DNA of 36,798 nt from Salinarimonas soli (GCF_008386575.1 NZ_VUOA01000036.1:95333-132130), one strand, 5' to 3'; positions 8,163 through 17,203 are shown, counted from the stretch's first letter. Program-made: numbers and translations. The notes: generated from the sequence alone by a model not told the origin.

Positions 8163-9416
8163 ATGAAGGTAGGTGCCGACGGGGTCGGCTTCAACCCGGA
8201 GAGCGACGTGCGCCCATTCGGCGAGCGATGGAGGGCGGCCTGGGCCTGCGACCCGGCGGCGACGCGCGGGCGGCTCTTCCCCGAGGGCGGCTCCCCGACC
8301 CGCAGCGACTTCCAGCGCGATCGGGACCGGATCATCCACTCCTCGGCCTTCCGCCGCCTCAAGCACAAGACCCAGGTCTTCGTCTATCACGAGGGCGATC
8401 ACTTCCGCACGCGGCTCACGCACACGATCGAGGTGAGCCAGGTGGCCCGGGCGCTCGCCCGGTCGCTCGGCCTCGACGAGGACCTGGCGGAGGCCCTGGC
8501 GCTGTCCCACGACCTCGGCCACACGCCGTTCGGCCACACGGGCGAGGACGCGCTGGATGCCTGCATGGCACCCTATGGCGGCTTCGATCACAACGCGCAG
8601 GCCTTGCGCATCGTGACGCGCCTCGAGCGGCGCTACGCCGAATATGACGGCCTCAACCTTACCTGGGAGACGCTGGAGGGCCTCGTGAAGCACAACGGCC
8701 CGCTCCTCGACGGCGAGGGGCGGCCGACCCGGCGCTATGCCGAGCGCGGCGTGCCGGGCGCCATCCTCGAATACGACGCCCTCCACCCCTTGGGCCTCTC
8801 GACCCATGCGGGCGCCGAGGCGCAGGCGGCGGCGATCGCCGACGACATCGCCTATGACGCGCACGACATCGACGACGGCCTGCGGGCGGGGCTCTTCCGC
8901 ATCGAGGACCTGCGGTCGGTGCCCTTCCTCGCCGAGCTCCTGGGCGAGATCGACGAGCGCTATCCGGGGCTCGACCTTTCGCGGCGCATCCACGAGCTCA
9001 CCCGGCGGGTGATCACCCGCTTCGTCGAGGACGCGATCCGCGACAGCGGGCGCCGGCTCGAATCGGTCCGGCCCGAGAACGCGGACGCGGTTCGCGCGGC
9101 CCCCATGCCCGTGGTGTGCTTCTCTCCCGGGATCGTGGACGCCGACAAGGCGATCAAGAACTTCCTCTACCCCCATATGTACCGCCACCCGGACGTGCTG
9201 GCGGTGCGGGCCAAGGCCGACGAGATCCTGCGCGACCTGTTCGCCCGCTTCATGAACGAGCCCGCCGCCATGCCGGCCGAGTGGTCGCAGGGCGTGTCGC
9301 AGGACGACGAGCCGCGCCTCGCGCGCCGCGTCGCCGACTACATCGCCGGGATGACCGACAATTACGCCGTGCTGGAGCACAAGCGCCTGTTCCCGACGAC
9401 GCCGGATTTGCGCTGA
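8163..9416 (+). CDS. dgt: dGTPase-like HD phosphohydrolase
   Basis: Deoxyguanosinetriphosphate triphosphohydrolase-like protein, expected to cleave dNTPs to the nucleoside and triphosphate and so help control dNTP pools. It has 417 residues. The HD-domain metal ligands are visible as His87 (RLTHTIE) and His116-Asp117 ([11 protein letters not shown]). The family signatures [16 protein letters not shown] and [13 protein letters not shown] are intact. The ATG at 8163 has no Shine-Dalgarno and lies in the loop of a small inverted repeat (ACCTT-AAATG-AAGGT, 8156-8170), so initiation may be leaderless. An in-frame GTG at 8208 with GGAG a few bases upstream is an alternative that would remove 15 residues. 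It diverges from erpA. The downstream gap to argS holds a palindromic repeat. Confidence 0.93.
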   Translation: MKVGADGVGFNPESDVRPFGERWRAAWACDPAATRGRLFPEGGSPTRSDFQRDRDRIIHSSAFRRLKHKTQVFVYHEGDHFRTRLTHTIEVSQVARALARSLGLDEDLAEALALSHDLGHTPFGHTGEDALDACMAPYGGFDHNAQALRIVTRLERRYAEYDGLNLTWETLEGLVKHNGPLLDGEGRPTRRYAERGVPGAILEYDALHPLGLSTHAGAEAQAAAIADDIAYDAHDIDDGLRAGLFRIEDLRSVPFLAELLGEIDERYPGLDLSRRIHELTRRVITRFVEDAIRDSGRRLESVRPENADAVRAAPMPVVCFSPGIVDADKAIKNFLYPHMYRHPDVLAVRAKADEILRDLFARFMNEPAAMPAEWSQGVSQDDEPRLARRVADYIAGMTDNYAVLEHKRLFPTTPDLR

Positions 9417-9489
9417 GCCCGCATTCCCCGGGTGGGGGAGTCGTGCCGGATGATCGCATCGCGCCACGGTGCCACCGCACTAAGGTGGC

Positions 9490-9508
9490 CCCCGGGCCTG
9501 ACCCGGGG
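9490..9508. repeat. Palindromic intergenic repeat
   Basis: CCCCGGG (9490-9496) and CCCGGGG (9502-9508) form a perfect 7-base-pair stem around CCTGA, followed by ATCCAC. Elements reading roughly GTGGATCCCCGGGTCAGGCCCGGG are scattered through alphaproteobacterial intergenic DNA. It may also serve as a terminator for the dGTPase gene, 74 bases upstream, although no T-run follows. Confidence 0.5.
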
Positions 9509-9639
9509 ATCCACACCGCCGCCCCGACCGTTCGGCCGCGGTAAACCCGTCCATGGCAGGGAGAGGGGCAGGAGCGAGCTGGTCTGAGCCAGCACGCCGA
9601 TGCTCGACTCGACGGTCACCCACGGACGGGGAACGATGC

Positions 9640-9667
9640 GTGACACCGCGCGCCCGCCCTGCTAAGC
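9640..9667 (+). promoter_or_regulatory. Candidate argS promoter
   Basis: GTGACA (9640-9645), a 16-base spacer and CTAAGC (9662-9667) stand 35 bases before the argS start. The -35 matches the TTGACA consensus at five of six bases; the -10 is poor by the E. coli standard. The same TAAGC word ends candidate promoters for nagZ and uvrA in this window. Confidence 0.35.
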
Positions 9668-9701
9668 GCCGCGCAAGACAACGAGCGGAGCCCGCGTCGC
9701 G

Positions 9702-11456
9702 ATGAATGTGTTCAGGCTGTTCGAGGAGCGCGTCGCGGGGGCGCTGGGGCGTCTGGCGGACGCGGGCGACATCCCGGCCGGGCTCGCGATCGGGCGCGTC
9801 GTCGTGGAGCCGCCGCGCGATCCCTCGCATGGCGACCTCGCCACGAATGCCGCCATGGTACTGGCGAAGGACGCCAAGACGAACCCGCGCGCGCTCGCCG
9901 ACAAGATCGCCGCGGATCTTCGCGGGGACGAGCGCGTCGCGAAGGTGGACGTGGCTGGTCCCGGCTTCATCAACCTGACGCTCGCGCCGGGCGTCTTCCT
10001 CGACGTGCTGCGCGCCGCCGTGGCGGCGGGCGCCGATTTCGGGCGCGGCGGCGTCGACGGGCCGAAGGTGAACGTCGAATATGTCTCGGCCAACCCGACC
10101 GGGCCGATGCATGTGGGCCACGGGCGGGGCGCGGTGTTCGGCGACGCGCTCGCGAACCTCCTCGTCTTCGCCGGGCGCGACGTCACCCGCGAGTACTACA
10201 TCAACGATGCCGGGGCGCAGGTGGACGTGCTGGCCCGCTCCGCCTTCCTGCGCTACCGCGAGGCGCTCGGCGAGGACGTGGAGATCCCCGAGGGGCTCTA
10301 TCCTGGCGACTATCTCAAGCCCGTGGGCCAGGCGCTGCTCGCCACCCACGGCCCGGGCCTCCTGGAGCAGAAGGAGGAGGCCTGGCTCCCCGTCGTGCGG
10401 GATTTCGCGATCGACGCGATGATGGACATGATCCGCGCGGATCTCGCGGCCCTCGACATCCGCCACGACGTGTTCTTCTCCGAGCGCGCGCTCTCGCGGG
10501 GGGAGACGGACCACATCGCGGCGACCATCGCGGACCTGCGCGCCCGCGACCTCGTCTATGACGGCCGGCTGCCGCCCCCGAAGGGCCAAGCGGTGGAGGA
10601 TTGGGAGGACCGGGAGCAGACCCTGTTCCGGGCCACGAATTTCGGCGACGACGTGGACCGGCCGCTCCTGAAGTCCGACGGGTCCTACACCTATTTCGCG
10701 GCCGACATCGCCTATCACCGCTCGAAGTTCGAGCGCGGCTGCCCCGAGATGATCGACGTCTGGGGCGCCGATCACGGCGGCTACGTGAAGCGCATGCAGG
10801 CGGCCGTGCGCGCCGTCACCGAGGGGCGGGGCGAGCTCGATGTGAAGCTCTGCCAGCTCGTGCGCCTGCTGCGCGCCGGCGAGCCCGTGAAGATGTCGAA
10901 GCGCGCGGGCGACTTCGTGACCCTGCGCGAGGTGGTGGACGAGGTGGGCCGCGACGCGGTGCGCTTCATGATGCTCTACCGCAAGAACGACGCGACGCTG
11001 GACTTCGACCTCGCCAAGGTCGTCGAGCAGTCGAAGGACAACCCCGTCTTCTACGTGCAATACGCCCATGCGCGCTGCGCCTCGATCTTCCGGCAGGCCT
11101 CCGAAGCCTTTCCCGGGGAGCCGTTCGGGCCGCAGGCGCTGCTCGCCGCCGATCTCGCGCGGCTGAGCGACGAGGCGGAAGTAGAAATCTTGCGAAAGAT
11201 CGCCGCCTTCCCACGTCTGGTCGAGGGGAGCGCGCATGCGCACGAACCCCATCGGTTGGCATTCTATCTTTACGACCTCGCCAGCTCGTTCCATCATCTA
11301 TGGAACAAGGGCAAGGATCAGCCGCATTTGCGGTTTGTTAATCAAACCGAACGAGAGTCGACCCTAGCGAGACTGGCGCTCGTGCACGCGGTTCGCTGCG
11401 TCATCGCGGCAGGTCTCTCCGTCCTGGGCGTCACGGCTCCGGACGAGATGCGGTGA
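9702..11456 (+). CDS. argS: Arginyl-tRNA synthetase
   Basis: Class I synthetase that charges tRNA-Arg with arginine in the cytoplasm. The 584 residues show the N-terminal additional domain (about 1-110) with [11 protein letters not shown], and the catalytic signature [12 protein letters not shown] with the HIGH-like HVGH at 137-140. [11 protein letters not shown] and the KMSKS-like KMSK at 397-400 follow, then a helical anticodon-binding domain ending in DEMR as usual. A GGAG lies 11 bases before the ATG. From about 11178 to 11380 the codon choice changes: GAA, CTA, TTG, TTT, GTT, AAT, CAA and AGA appear, which are nearly absent earlier in the gene. The protein sequence there is still normal for ArgS. 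Two hairpins sit in this stretch (see separate entry). The SPOR gene follows 100 bases later. Confidence 0.97.
   Translation: MNVFRLFEERVAGALGRLADAGDIPAGLAIGRVVVEPPRDPSHGDLATNAAMVLAKDAKTNPRALADKIAADLRGDERVAKVDVAGPGFINLTLAPGVFLDVLRAAVAAGADFGRGGVDGPKVNVEYVSANPTGPMHVGHGRGAVFGDALANLLVFAGRDVTREYYINDAGAQVDVLARSAFLRYREALGEDVEIPEGLYPGDYLKPVGQALLATHGPGLLEQKEEAWLPVVRDFAIDAMMDMIRADLAALDIRHDVFFSERALSRGETDHIAATIADLRARDLVYDGRLPPPKGQAVEDWEDREQTLFRATNFGDDVDRPLLKSDGSYTYFAADIAYHRSKFERGCPEMIDVWGADHGGYVKRMQAAVRAVTEGRGELDVKLCQLVRLLRAGEPVKMSKRAGDFVTLREVVDEVGRDAVRFMMLYRKNDATLDFDLAKVVEQSKDNPVFYVQYAHARCASIFRQASEAFPGEPFGPQALLAADLARLSDEAEVEILRKIAAFPRLVEGSAHAHEPHRLAFYLYDLASSFHHLWNKGKDQPHLRFVNQTERESTLARLALVHAVRCVIAAGLSVLGVTAPDEMR
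11288..11349 (+). other. Two hairpins inside the argS 3' coding region
   Basis: GTTCCAT (11288-11294) pairs perfectly with ATGGAAC (11300-11306) across a CATCT loop. CGGTTTG (11331-11337) pairs perfectly with CAAACCG (11343-11349) across TTAAT. Both are 7-base-pair stems with 5-base loops, 24 bases apart, inside the atypical-codon stretch. They could be an RNA element acting on argS or on the SPOR gene downstream; the role is not known. Confidence 0.5.
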
Positions 11457-11556
11457 GCGTAGAGTCGGGGCGCGCGCGTTCGGCGCGTCCGCTGCGTCGG
11501 TCGCGGTGTCCTTGAGGCCAGGGCCTGGCCCGATATACGGAAGGTTGAGTTCGCTC

Positions 11557-13071
11557 ATGACGAACACGGCTCGCAACCGCTTCGCGATCGACCTCGACGA
11601 GATCGACCGCAACCTCTCGGCGCCCGCCACCCCGGCCGGCGCGAAGAACGATCCGTTGTCGGAGCTTGCCCGCATCGTCGGGCAGGACGATCCCTTCCGC
11701 TCCATCCTCAAGGCGCAGCCCGCTCCCGCGGCCCGGGCCAATGACGGCTATGACGACCTGTTCGCGGCCCGCGACGACGGGGCGCAGCGCCGCTACGCCG
11801 AGCCGTCCCGCGATTTCGAGGCGGAACTCGCCGCGTCCTTGCGCGCTCCCGTCCCGGTGGGCTCGCCGCCCGCCGGCTACCACGCTCACCATCAGCCCGC
11901 CGACCTCGATTGGGTGCAGGCCAACGGCTACGCCCAGCCCGGCGAGGCCGAGTGGGACCCCTCCTATGCGGCGCCCGCGCCCAAGGTTCGCCGCAGCCGC
12001 AAGGGCCTGCTCGCGGTCGCCGCCGTGCTCGGCGTCGCGGCGCTCGGCGTCACCTCCGCTCTCGTCATGGGCGTCGGTCGGCCGGGGGGCTTCGGTGGCG
12101 AGCCGCCGCTGATCAAGGCGCAGGTCGGCCCCCTGAAAGTGCAGCCCGAGAACCCGGGCGGGGTCGAGTTCCCGAACCAGAACAAGCAGATCTACGAGCG
12201 CGCCGCGGCCGAGAAGACGAAAGTCGTGAACCGCGAGGAGCAGCCCCTCGACGTCGCGCAGGCGACCCGGCAGCTCCAGCGGCCCGCTCCGGCTCCCGCT
12301 CCGCAGGGCGTCGACTCGCAGGCCATGCGCCAGGCCATGCAGGCGGCGGCGGGCCTCGTGCCGCCGGCTCCCGCCTCCGCCGCTTCTTCCGCCCCGCAGC
12401 CGAACGCCGCCGGCATGCCCTCGCTCGGCGAGCCGCGCCGCGTGCGCACCGTCTCGGTTCGGCCCGACGGCTCCATCGTGACCGCCGACGGTGCCGCCGC
12501 AGCGGCGCCGATGCCGCCCATGCGCCCCACCTCCATGCCGCAGGCGCAGCCCCCGTCCGCGCCCCCGACCCGCGTGGCCTCGGCCGCGCCCGTCCCGACC
12601 CCGATGCCGACCACCACGGCGTCGACCCCGACCCCGCCGGCTCGCCAGGCGGCTCCCGCCACGACCCCGGCGACCCCTCCCGCTCCCGTTCGTACTGCCA
12701 GCATCGAGCCGGCCCGTCCGGCGGCGCCGGCGACGAAGGAGCAGCAGCGCCTCGCCAACCTGCCCGTGGCGCCCGCTCCGGCCCCGGCAGCCGACGACGA
12801 CGCCCCGGCCGCCCGGCCGACCTCCGGCGGCGGCTTCGTGGTGCAGCTCGGCGTGAGCAGCTCCGAGTCGCAGGCCCGGGACGCCTTCAACCAGTTCCGG
12901 AGCAAGTACGGCGCGGCGCTGTCCGGCACCTCCCCGGGGATCGTGAAGGCCGAGGTGAACGGCAACACGATCTACCGCGTGCGCACGGCCCCCATGGACC
13001 GCGGTGACGCGAACGAGGCCTGCTCCAAGATCAAGGCCAGCGGCGGCAGCTGCTTCGTCGCCAAGAACTGA
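11557..13071 (+). CDS. SPOR-domain inner-membrane protein (FtsN/DedD-like)
   Basis: Likely a division-site protein that binds denuded peptidoglycan glycan strands. The 504-residue chain has an N-terminal cytoplasmic part of about 149 residues and one transmembrane segment (about 150-172, following the basic VRRSRKG). A long periplasmic Pro/Ala-rich linker follows, then a C-terminal SPOR domain (about 425-503) beginning GGGFVVQLGV and ending in GGSCFVAKN. This bitopic layout is that of FtsN or DedD, but the cytoplasmic part is longer than in E. coli FtsN. The ATG at 11557 is chosen over one at 11506 because GGAAGG stands about 12 bases upstream. It lies between argS and nagZ, and a terminator follows. 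Confidence 0.88.
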   Translation: MTNTARNRFAIDLDEIDRNLSAPATPAGAKNDPLSELARIVGQDDPFRSILKAQPAPAARANDGYDDLFAARDDGAQRRYAEPSRDFEAELAASLRAPVPVGSPPAGYHAHHQPADLDWVQANGYAQPGEAEWDPSYAAPAPKVRRSRKGLLAVAAVLGVAALGVTSALVMGVGRPGGFGGEPPLIKAQVGPLKVQPENPGGVEFPNQNKQIYERAAAEKTKVVNREEQPLDVAQATRQLQRPAPAPAPQGVDSQAMRQAMQAAAGLVPPAPASAASSAPQPNAAGMPSLGEPRRVRTVSVRPDGSIVTADGAAAAAPMPPMRPTSMPQAQPPSAPPTRVASAAPVPTPMPTTTASTPTPPARQAAPATTPATPPAPVRTASIEPARPAAPATKEQQRLANLPVAPAPAPAADDDAPAARPTSGGGFVVQLGVSSSESQARDAFNQFRSKYGAALSGTSPGIVKAEVNGNTIYRVRTAPMDRGDANEACSKIKASGGSCFVAKN

Positions 13072-13096
13072 GCCTGCCTCCCCGTATCGCAAACTG

Positions 13097-13130
13097 AGAG
13101 CCCGTCGCCCTGCGGCGGGCTCTTCGTGTG
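13097..13130 (+). terminator. Hairpin terminator after the SPOR gene
   Basis: A 12-base-pair stem with one G-T wobble (13097-13108 with 13112-13123, outer arms AGAGCCCG / CGGGCTCT) closes on a CCT loop. It is followed by TCGTGTG, a weak T-run. It lies 25 bases past the SPOR stop. Confidence 0.7.
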
Positions 13131-13138
13131 AGGGGCGC

Positions 13139-13166
13139 TTGACCCCACCGCCCCAGGACCGTAAGC
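13139..13166 (+). promoter_or_regulatory. Candidate nagZ promoter
   Basis: TTGACC (13139-13144), a 16-base spacer and GTAAGC (13161-13166) lie just after the SPOR terminator. The -35 matches consensus at five of six. If used, transcription would begin within a few bases of the nagZ ATG, giving a nearly leaderless message. Confidence 0.35.
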
Positions 13167-13173
13167 GCGCCCC

Positions 13174-14193
13174 ATGAGCATCCGTGCCTTCATCGTCGGC
13201 CTCTCGGGCCCGACCCTCACGCCCGACGAGCGGTCCTTCATCCGGGACGCCGATCCGTGGGGCTTCATCCTGTTCAAGCGCAATGTCACGGACCCTGCGG
13301 GCGTGCTGGCGCTGACGGACGCCGTCAGGGAGGCTTGCGGCCGCGCCGACGTGCCGATCCTGATCGACCAGGAGGGCGGGCGGGTGCAGCGCATGGGCCC
13401 GCCGCACTGGCCTCGCTACCCCGCCGGGCGCGCCTATGGCCGCATCTCGGCCAACGATCCACTGACCCGCCGCGAGCTCGCCCGCCTCGGGGCGCAGCTC
13501 ATGGCTCACGACCTCAGAGCGGTCGGCATCAACGTCGATTGCGTGCCCGTCCTCGACGTTCCGGTGCCCGGCGCCCACGACGTCATCGGCGACCGCGCCT
13601 ACGGCCTCGATCCCGTGACCGTGGCCGTGCTCGGGCGGGCCGCCGCCGAGGGCCTGATCGCGGGGGGCGTGCTGCCCGTGATCAAGCACATCCCCGGCCA
13701 CGGTCGCGCCGGCGCCGACAGCCATCACGACCTGCCCGTGGTGGACACCCCGCGCGAGGAGCTGGAAGCGCTCGACTTCGCGCCGTTCCGGCACCTTGCC
13801 GACATGCCCCTCGCGATGACGGCGCACGTGGTCTACACCGCCCTCGATCCCGCGGCCCCCGCCACCACGTCACGCCGCGTCATGCGTGACATCATCCGCG
13901 GCCATATCGGCTATGACGGGCTCGTCATGAGCGACGACCTGTCGATGAACGCCCTCAAGGGCACCCTGCGCGAGCGCGCCGACGCCTCCTTCGGGGCGGG
14001 CTGCGACGTCGGTCTGCACTGCAACGGCAAGCTCGACGAGATGATGCAGGTAGCCGCCGCGGCTCCCGTCCTGCGCGGCAGGGCGAGACGGCGGGCGGAG
14101 GCCGCCATGGCCCGCATCCGCCACGTGCCCGAGCCCTTCGACGTGCCCGAGGGCCGGGCGCGGCTCGATGCGGCCCTTGCCGCCCTGGCGTGA
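13174..14193 (+). CDS. nagZ: Beta-N-acetylhexosaminidase, GH3
   Basis: Cytoplasmic glycosidase of peptidoglycan recycling that removes GlcNAc from 1,6-anhydro-muropeptides. The 339 residues include the GH3 hallmarks LIDQEGGRVQR (63-73), KHIPGHG (171-177), the GADSHHDLP loop that brings the catalytic His, and VMSDDLSM (251-258) with the probable nucleophile Asp254. In alphaproteobacteria NagZ is often the first gene of a nagZ-scpA-scpB string, as here. Its stop TGA overlaps the GTG start of scpA (14190-14193), so the two are translationally coupled. The upstream Shine-Dalgarno is weak. Recycling products of NagZ can influence beta-lactamase induction in species with AmpR, which is not seen here. 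Confidence 0.96.
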   Translation: MSIRAFIVGLSGPTLTPDERSFIRDADPWGFILFKRNVTDPAGVLALTDAVREACGRADVPILIDQEGGRVQRMGPPHWPRYPAGRAYGRISANDPLTRRELARLGAQLMAHDLRAVGINVDCVPVLDVPVPGAHDVIGDRAYGLDPVTVAVLGRAAAEGLIAGGVLPVIKHIPGHGRAGADSHHDLPVVDTPREELEALDFAPFRHLADMPLAMTAHVVYTALDPAAPATTSRRVMRDIIRGHIGYDGLVMSDDLSMNALKGTLRERADASFGAGCDVGLHCNGKLDEMMQVAAAAPVLRGRARRRAEAAMARIRHVPEPFDVPEGRARLDAALAALA

Positions 14194-15026
14194 ACGGCCC
14201 AGTGTCGCGCGAGAGCCAAGCCGGACGGCCGATGCGCGATTCAACGGTGTTCGACGACTTCGATGCGGGTGAGCGGCGGGACGGCGAGCCCGCTTTCGTC
14301 GTCGATGTCGACGGGTACGAAGGCCCCCTCGATCTGCTCCTCGATCTCGCCCGCCGGCAGAAGGTCGATCTCGCGAGGGTCTCCATCCTGGCGCTCGCCG
14401 AGCAGTACATCGCCTTCATCGAGTCGGCCCGCGCCAAGCGCCTCGAGCTTGCGGCCGATTATCTCGTGATGGCGGCCTGGCTCGCCTACCTGAAATCCCG
14501 CCTGCTGCTGCCCGAGCCGCCCAAGCCCGAGGAGCCCTCCGCCGAGGAGATGGCGGACGAGCTGGCAGCCCGCCTCGTGCGCCTGGAGGTCGTGCGCCTT
14601 GCCGCCTGGCGCCTGGAGGGCCGCGACCGGCTGCACCGCGACGTCTTTCCCCGCGGCGCGCCGGAGCCGATCGAGCTCGTGGCGCGCTCGGCCTACCACG
14701 CGACCCTGCACGAGCTCCTCGTGGCCTATGGGCGCCAGCGGCAAAAGGAGGTCGTGGCGCGGGTCACCCTGCGCAAGCGCCGGGTCTGGTCGCTGCTCGA
14801 CGCCCGCCAGGCCCTGGAGCGGCTCGTCGGCGCGGTGCGCGACTGGACGACCCTGGACCAATATCTCTTCGAGTTCATGATCGAGCCCGGGATGCGCGCC
14901 ACGATCGTGGCGTCGTCCCTCTCCGCGACCCTGGAGATGGTGCGGGAGGGCCGGCTGGCGCTGCGCCAGGACGAACCCTTCGGCCGCATCTGGATCAGGC
15001 CCGGGGAGGGGCCCGGCCGTGGATAA
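14190..15026 (+). CDS. scpA: Segregation and condensation protein A
   Basis: Kleisin subunit that bridges the two SMC heads in the condensin complex with ScpB and compacts the chromosome. The protein (278 residues from the GTG) has the family start YEGPLDLLLDLARRQKVDL (about 43-61) and YLVMAAWLAYLKSRLLLP, followed by an acidic linker. It ends in a winged-helix region, TLEMVREGRLALRQDEPFGRIWI. The GTG at 14190 overlaps the nagZ stop. An in-frame ATG at 14232 would drop 14 residues, and both remain possible because the conserved domain begins later. It overlaps scpB by 8 bases. No smc gene is in the window, so the partner is encoded elsewhere. Confidence 0.95.
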   Translation: MNGPVSRESQAGRPMRDSTVFDDFDAGERRDGEPAFVVDVDGYEGPLDLLLDLARRQKVDLARVSILALAEQYIAFIESARAKRLELAADYLVMAAWLAYLKSRLLLPEPPKPEEPSAEEMADELAARLVRLEVVRLAAWRLEGRDRLHRDVFPRGAPEPIELVARSAYHATLHELLVAYGRQRQKEVVARVTLRKRRVWSLLDARQALERLVGAVRDWTTLDQYLFEFMIEPGMRATIVASSLSATLEMVREGRLALRQDEPFGRIWIRPGEGPGRG

Positions 15027-15723
15027 GGCGATCCGCGCGATCGCGGCGGGGATCAACGCCGACCTGGAGGCCGCCCGCGAGCGGGCCGACGCGGCCCGGA
15101 TCGCGGAGGCGATGCTGTTCGCCGCCGTCGAGCCCGTGCCGACGGCCGCGCTCGCCGCCCGGCTGCCCGCGGGGACCAGCGCCGAGACCGTGCTGCGCGA
15201 TCTCGCCCGCTTCTATGCCGGGCGCGGCGTCAATCTCGTGCGGGTCGGGGGCGGATGGGCCTTTCGCACCGCGCCCGACCTCGCCTATGTGCTGCAAAGG
15301 GAGAAGACCGAGCCCAGGCGCCTGTCCCGCGCCGCCCTGGAGACCCTCGCCATCGTGGCCTATCACCAGCCCGTCACCCGCGCCGAGATCGAGGATATCC
15401 GCGGCGTCTCGACCGCGAAGGGCACCCTCGACACCCTGCTCGAGACGGGGTGGGTGCGCCTGCGGGGGCGCCGCCGCGCACCCGGACGGCCCGTGACCTA
15501 CGGCACGACGCCGGCCTTCCTCGATCATTTCGGGCTCGACTCGATCGGCGATCTGCCGGGCCTCGACGAGCTCAAGGCGACGGGCTTCATCGAGGGCCGC
15601 CTGCCAGCAGGCGTCCTGGTGCCGCTGCCCTCCGACGACACGACCTTGCGTGACGACGAGGAGCCCTTGGAGGATCCGGATCTCTTCGCGCCGCTCGATC
15701 CCGAGGGCGAGGACGAGCCATGA
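15019..15723 (+). CDS. scpB: Segregation and condensation protein B
   Basis: Dimeric winged-helix partner of the ScpA kleisin in the SMC condensin complex. The 234-residue protein shows the family signatures AEAMLFAAVEPV (about 29-40), ETLAIVAYHQPVTRAEIEDIRGV (near 112-134), then GRPVTYGTTPAFLDHFGL and LPGLDELKATG. An acidic tail (DDEEPLEDPDLFAPLDPEGEDEP) follows. It starts with GTG inside the end of scpA, and its stop overlaps the ATG of the next gene (ATGA at 15720-15723). Four genes, nagZ to the ABC ATPase, are thus chained by overlaps. Confidence 0.95.
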   Translation: MDKAIRAIAAGINADLEAARERADAARIAEAMLFAAVEPVPTAALAARLPAGTSAETVLRDLARFYAGRGVNLVRVGGGWAFRTAPDLAYVLQREKTEPRRLSRAALETLAIVAYHQPVTRAEIEDIRGVSTAKGTLDTLLETGWVRLRGRRRAPGRPVTYGTTPAFLDHFGLDSIGDLPGLDELKATGFIEGRLPAGVLVPLPSDDTTLRDDEEPLEDPDLFAPLDPEGEDEP

Positions 15724-16847
15724 GCAGGGGCCCCGCGGCGCCGTTTCGCGATCGCCTGCGCCTGCCGCGCTTCGGCCAGCGCGGGACGGCGGGCGCCTCG
15801 ATCCCAGCCGAGCTCGCCTTCGAGGGCGTCGTCCAGACCTATGGTCCCGTCCGGGCGCTCGACGGCGTGACGCTCGCCATCGCGCCGGGCGAGCTCGTCT
15901 GCCTTCTTGGCCATTCCGGTTGCGGCAAGACGACGCTTCTTCGCATCGCGGCGGGCGTCGAGCAGCCGGCGGCCGGGCAGGTCAGGCTCGACGGACGGGT
16001 GGTGAGCGGGGAGGGGATCTTCCTGCCGCCCGAGCGCCGGGGCGTCGGCCTCATGTTCCAGGACTACGCGCTCTTCCCGCATCTCACGATCCTGGAGAAC
16101 GTGACCTTCGGCCTGCGAAGCCTGGCCGCGGGCGACGCCGAGATCGCGGCGCGCCGGGCGCTCTCGCGGGTGGGCCTGGAGCGCTACGCCGCCGACTACC
16201 CGCACATGCTGTCGGGGGGAGAGCAGCAGCGGGTGGCGCTCGCCCGCTCCATTGCGCCCCGGCCCGGCGTCCTGCTCATGGACGAGCCCTTCTCCAACCT
16301 CGACCGGCGCCTGCGCGATGCCGTGCGCGACGAAACCGTGGCGATCTTGCGCGAGACGGGCGCCACCACGATCGTGGTGACCCACGATCCGGAGGAGGCG
16401 ATGCGCATCGCGGACCGCATTGTGCTCATGCGGGCGGGCCAGGTGGTGCAGGAGGGCCCGGCGGAGGACCTCTACCGCCGCCCGGTCGACCTCTTCGCGG
16501 CCCGGTTCTTCTGCGACTTCAACGAGGTGGAGGGCGTGTGCCGGAACGGGCGCGTCTCGACGCCCATCGGCATCTTCCCGGCGCCGGGGCTGGAGGAGGG
16601 CGCTGCCGCGGTCGTGTGCCTCAGGCCGCAGGGCGTGCGCCTGCGTGCGCCGGGCTTCTGCCTCCCCGGACGCGTGGTCTCGCGCCGGTTCCTCGGGGAG
16701 GTCGATCTCGTCCATGTCGCAGTGCAGGGGCTCGACCGGCCGCTCCAGGCGCGGACCCGGGAGAGCTTCCGGCCCGACGAGGGCGCGGACGTGGGCGTCG
16801 ACGTCGATTCGAACGAGGTCCTTGTTTTCGCCGCGTCCGCCCCCTAG
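15720..16847 (+). CDS. ABC transporter ATP-binding protein, FbpC/PotA-like, orphan
   Basis: ATPase subunit of an importer of the iron/spermidine/molybdate group. The 375 residues carry Walker A GHSGCGKT (64-71), the Q-loop Gln114 (FQDYALFPHLTI), the signature LSGGEQQR (164-171), Walker B LLMDEP (185-190) and the switch His in VVTHDPEEA. A C-terminal regulatory part (about 270-375) looks like a TOBE domain, with CLRPQGVRL. An N-terminal extension of about 30 residues is unusual. No permease or binding protein is adjacent; it is locked by an ATGA overlap to scpB and followed by tatA. It either serves a transporter encoded elsewhere or has taken another job. Substrate cannot be told. Confidence 0.9.
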   Translation: MSRGPAAPFRDRLRLPRFGQRGTAGASIPAELAFEGVVQTYGPVRALDGVTLAIAPGELVCLLGHSGCGKTTLLRIAAGVEQPAAGQVRLDGRVVSGEGIFLPPERRGVGLMFQDYALFPHLTILENVTFGLRSLAAGDAEIAARRALSRVGLERYAADYPHMLSGGEQQRVALARSIAPRPGVLLMDEPFSNLDRRLRDAVRDETVAILRETGATTIVVTHDPEEAMRIADRIVLMRAGQVVQEGPAEDLYRRPVDLFAARFFCDFNEVEGVCRNGRVSTPIGIFPAPGLEEGAAAVVCLRPQGVRLRAPGFCLPGRVVSRRFLGEVDLVHVAVQGLDRPLQARTRESFRPDEGADVGVDVDSNEVLVFAASAP

Positions 16848-16904
16848 GTTCTCGGCGAGTTTCAGATAAACGGCGCCGGCCGGACCGGTGCCCTGGAGGA
16901 CCCC

Positions 16905-17195
16905 ATGGGTGGCGCAAGCATTTGGCATTGGCTCGTCGTCGGCGTGATCGTCATGCTGCTCTTCGGCCGCGGCAAGGTGTCCGAGATGATGGGCGACGTC
17001 GCCAAGGGCATCAAAGCCTTCAAGAAGGGCATGGCCGAGGACGAGACCCCGACCGCCACGACCACGCACACCACTACGGTCGCGACCCCCGTCACCACGC
17101 CCGCCGAGCCGGTCCGCACCATCGACCACCAGACGGTGACCACGACGACCCCGGTCGTCGAGACCACGCCCGTCGGCGAGCGCAAGGCCGGCTGA
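16905..17195 (+). CDS. tatA: Sec-independent protein translocase TatA
   Basis: Pore-forming subunit of the twin-arginine translocase, which exports folded proteins across the inner membrane. The 96 residues begin with one membrane helix (about 5-20, [16 protein letters not shown]), then the hinge [12 protein letters not shown] and an amphipathic helix [12 protein letters not shown]. The tail from about residue 48 is strikingly Thr/Val/Pro-rich (runs such as [15 protein letters not shown]), unlike the Lys/Asp-rich tails common elsewhere. GGAGG stands 5 bases before the ATG. A GC-only hairpin lies between tatA and tatB. First gene of tatABC. Confidence 0.96.
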   Translation: MGGASIWHWLVVGVIVMLLFGRGKVSEMMGDVAKGIKAFKKGMAEDETPTATTTHTTTVATPVTTPAEPVRTIDHQTVTTTTPVVETTPVGERKAG

Positions 17196-17203
17196 GACGT
17201 CGC

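Noticed and set aside
11512-11539. TTGAGG-N16-TATACG as a promoter for the SPOR gene
   Set aside because: The start would fall on or after the ribosome site of the SPOR gene, leaving a leader that lacks it; kept only as a weak possibility.
11431-13827. Long minus-strand open frame opposite the SPOR and nagZ genes
   Set aside because: Gly/Arg/His-rich repeats arise from the complement of the Pro/Ala linker codons; no domain.
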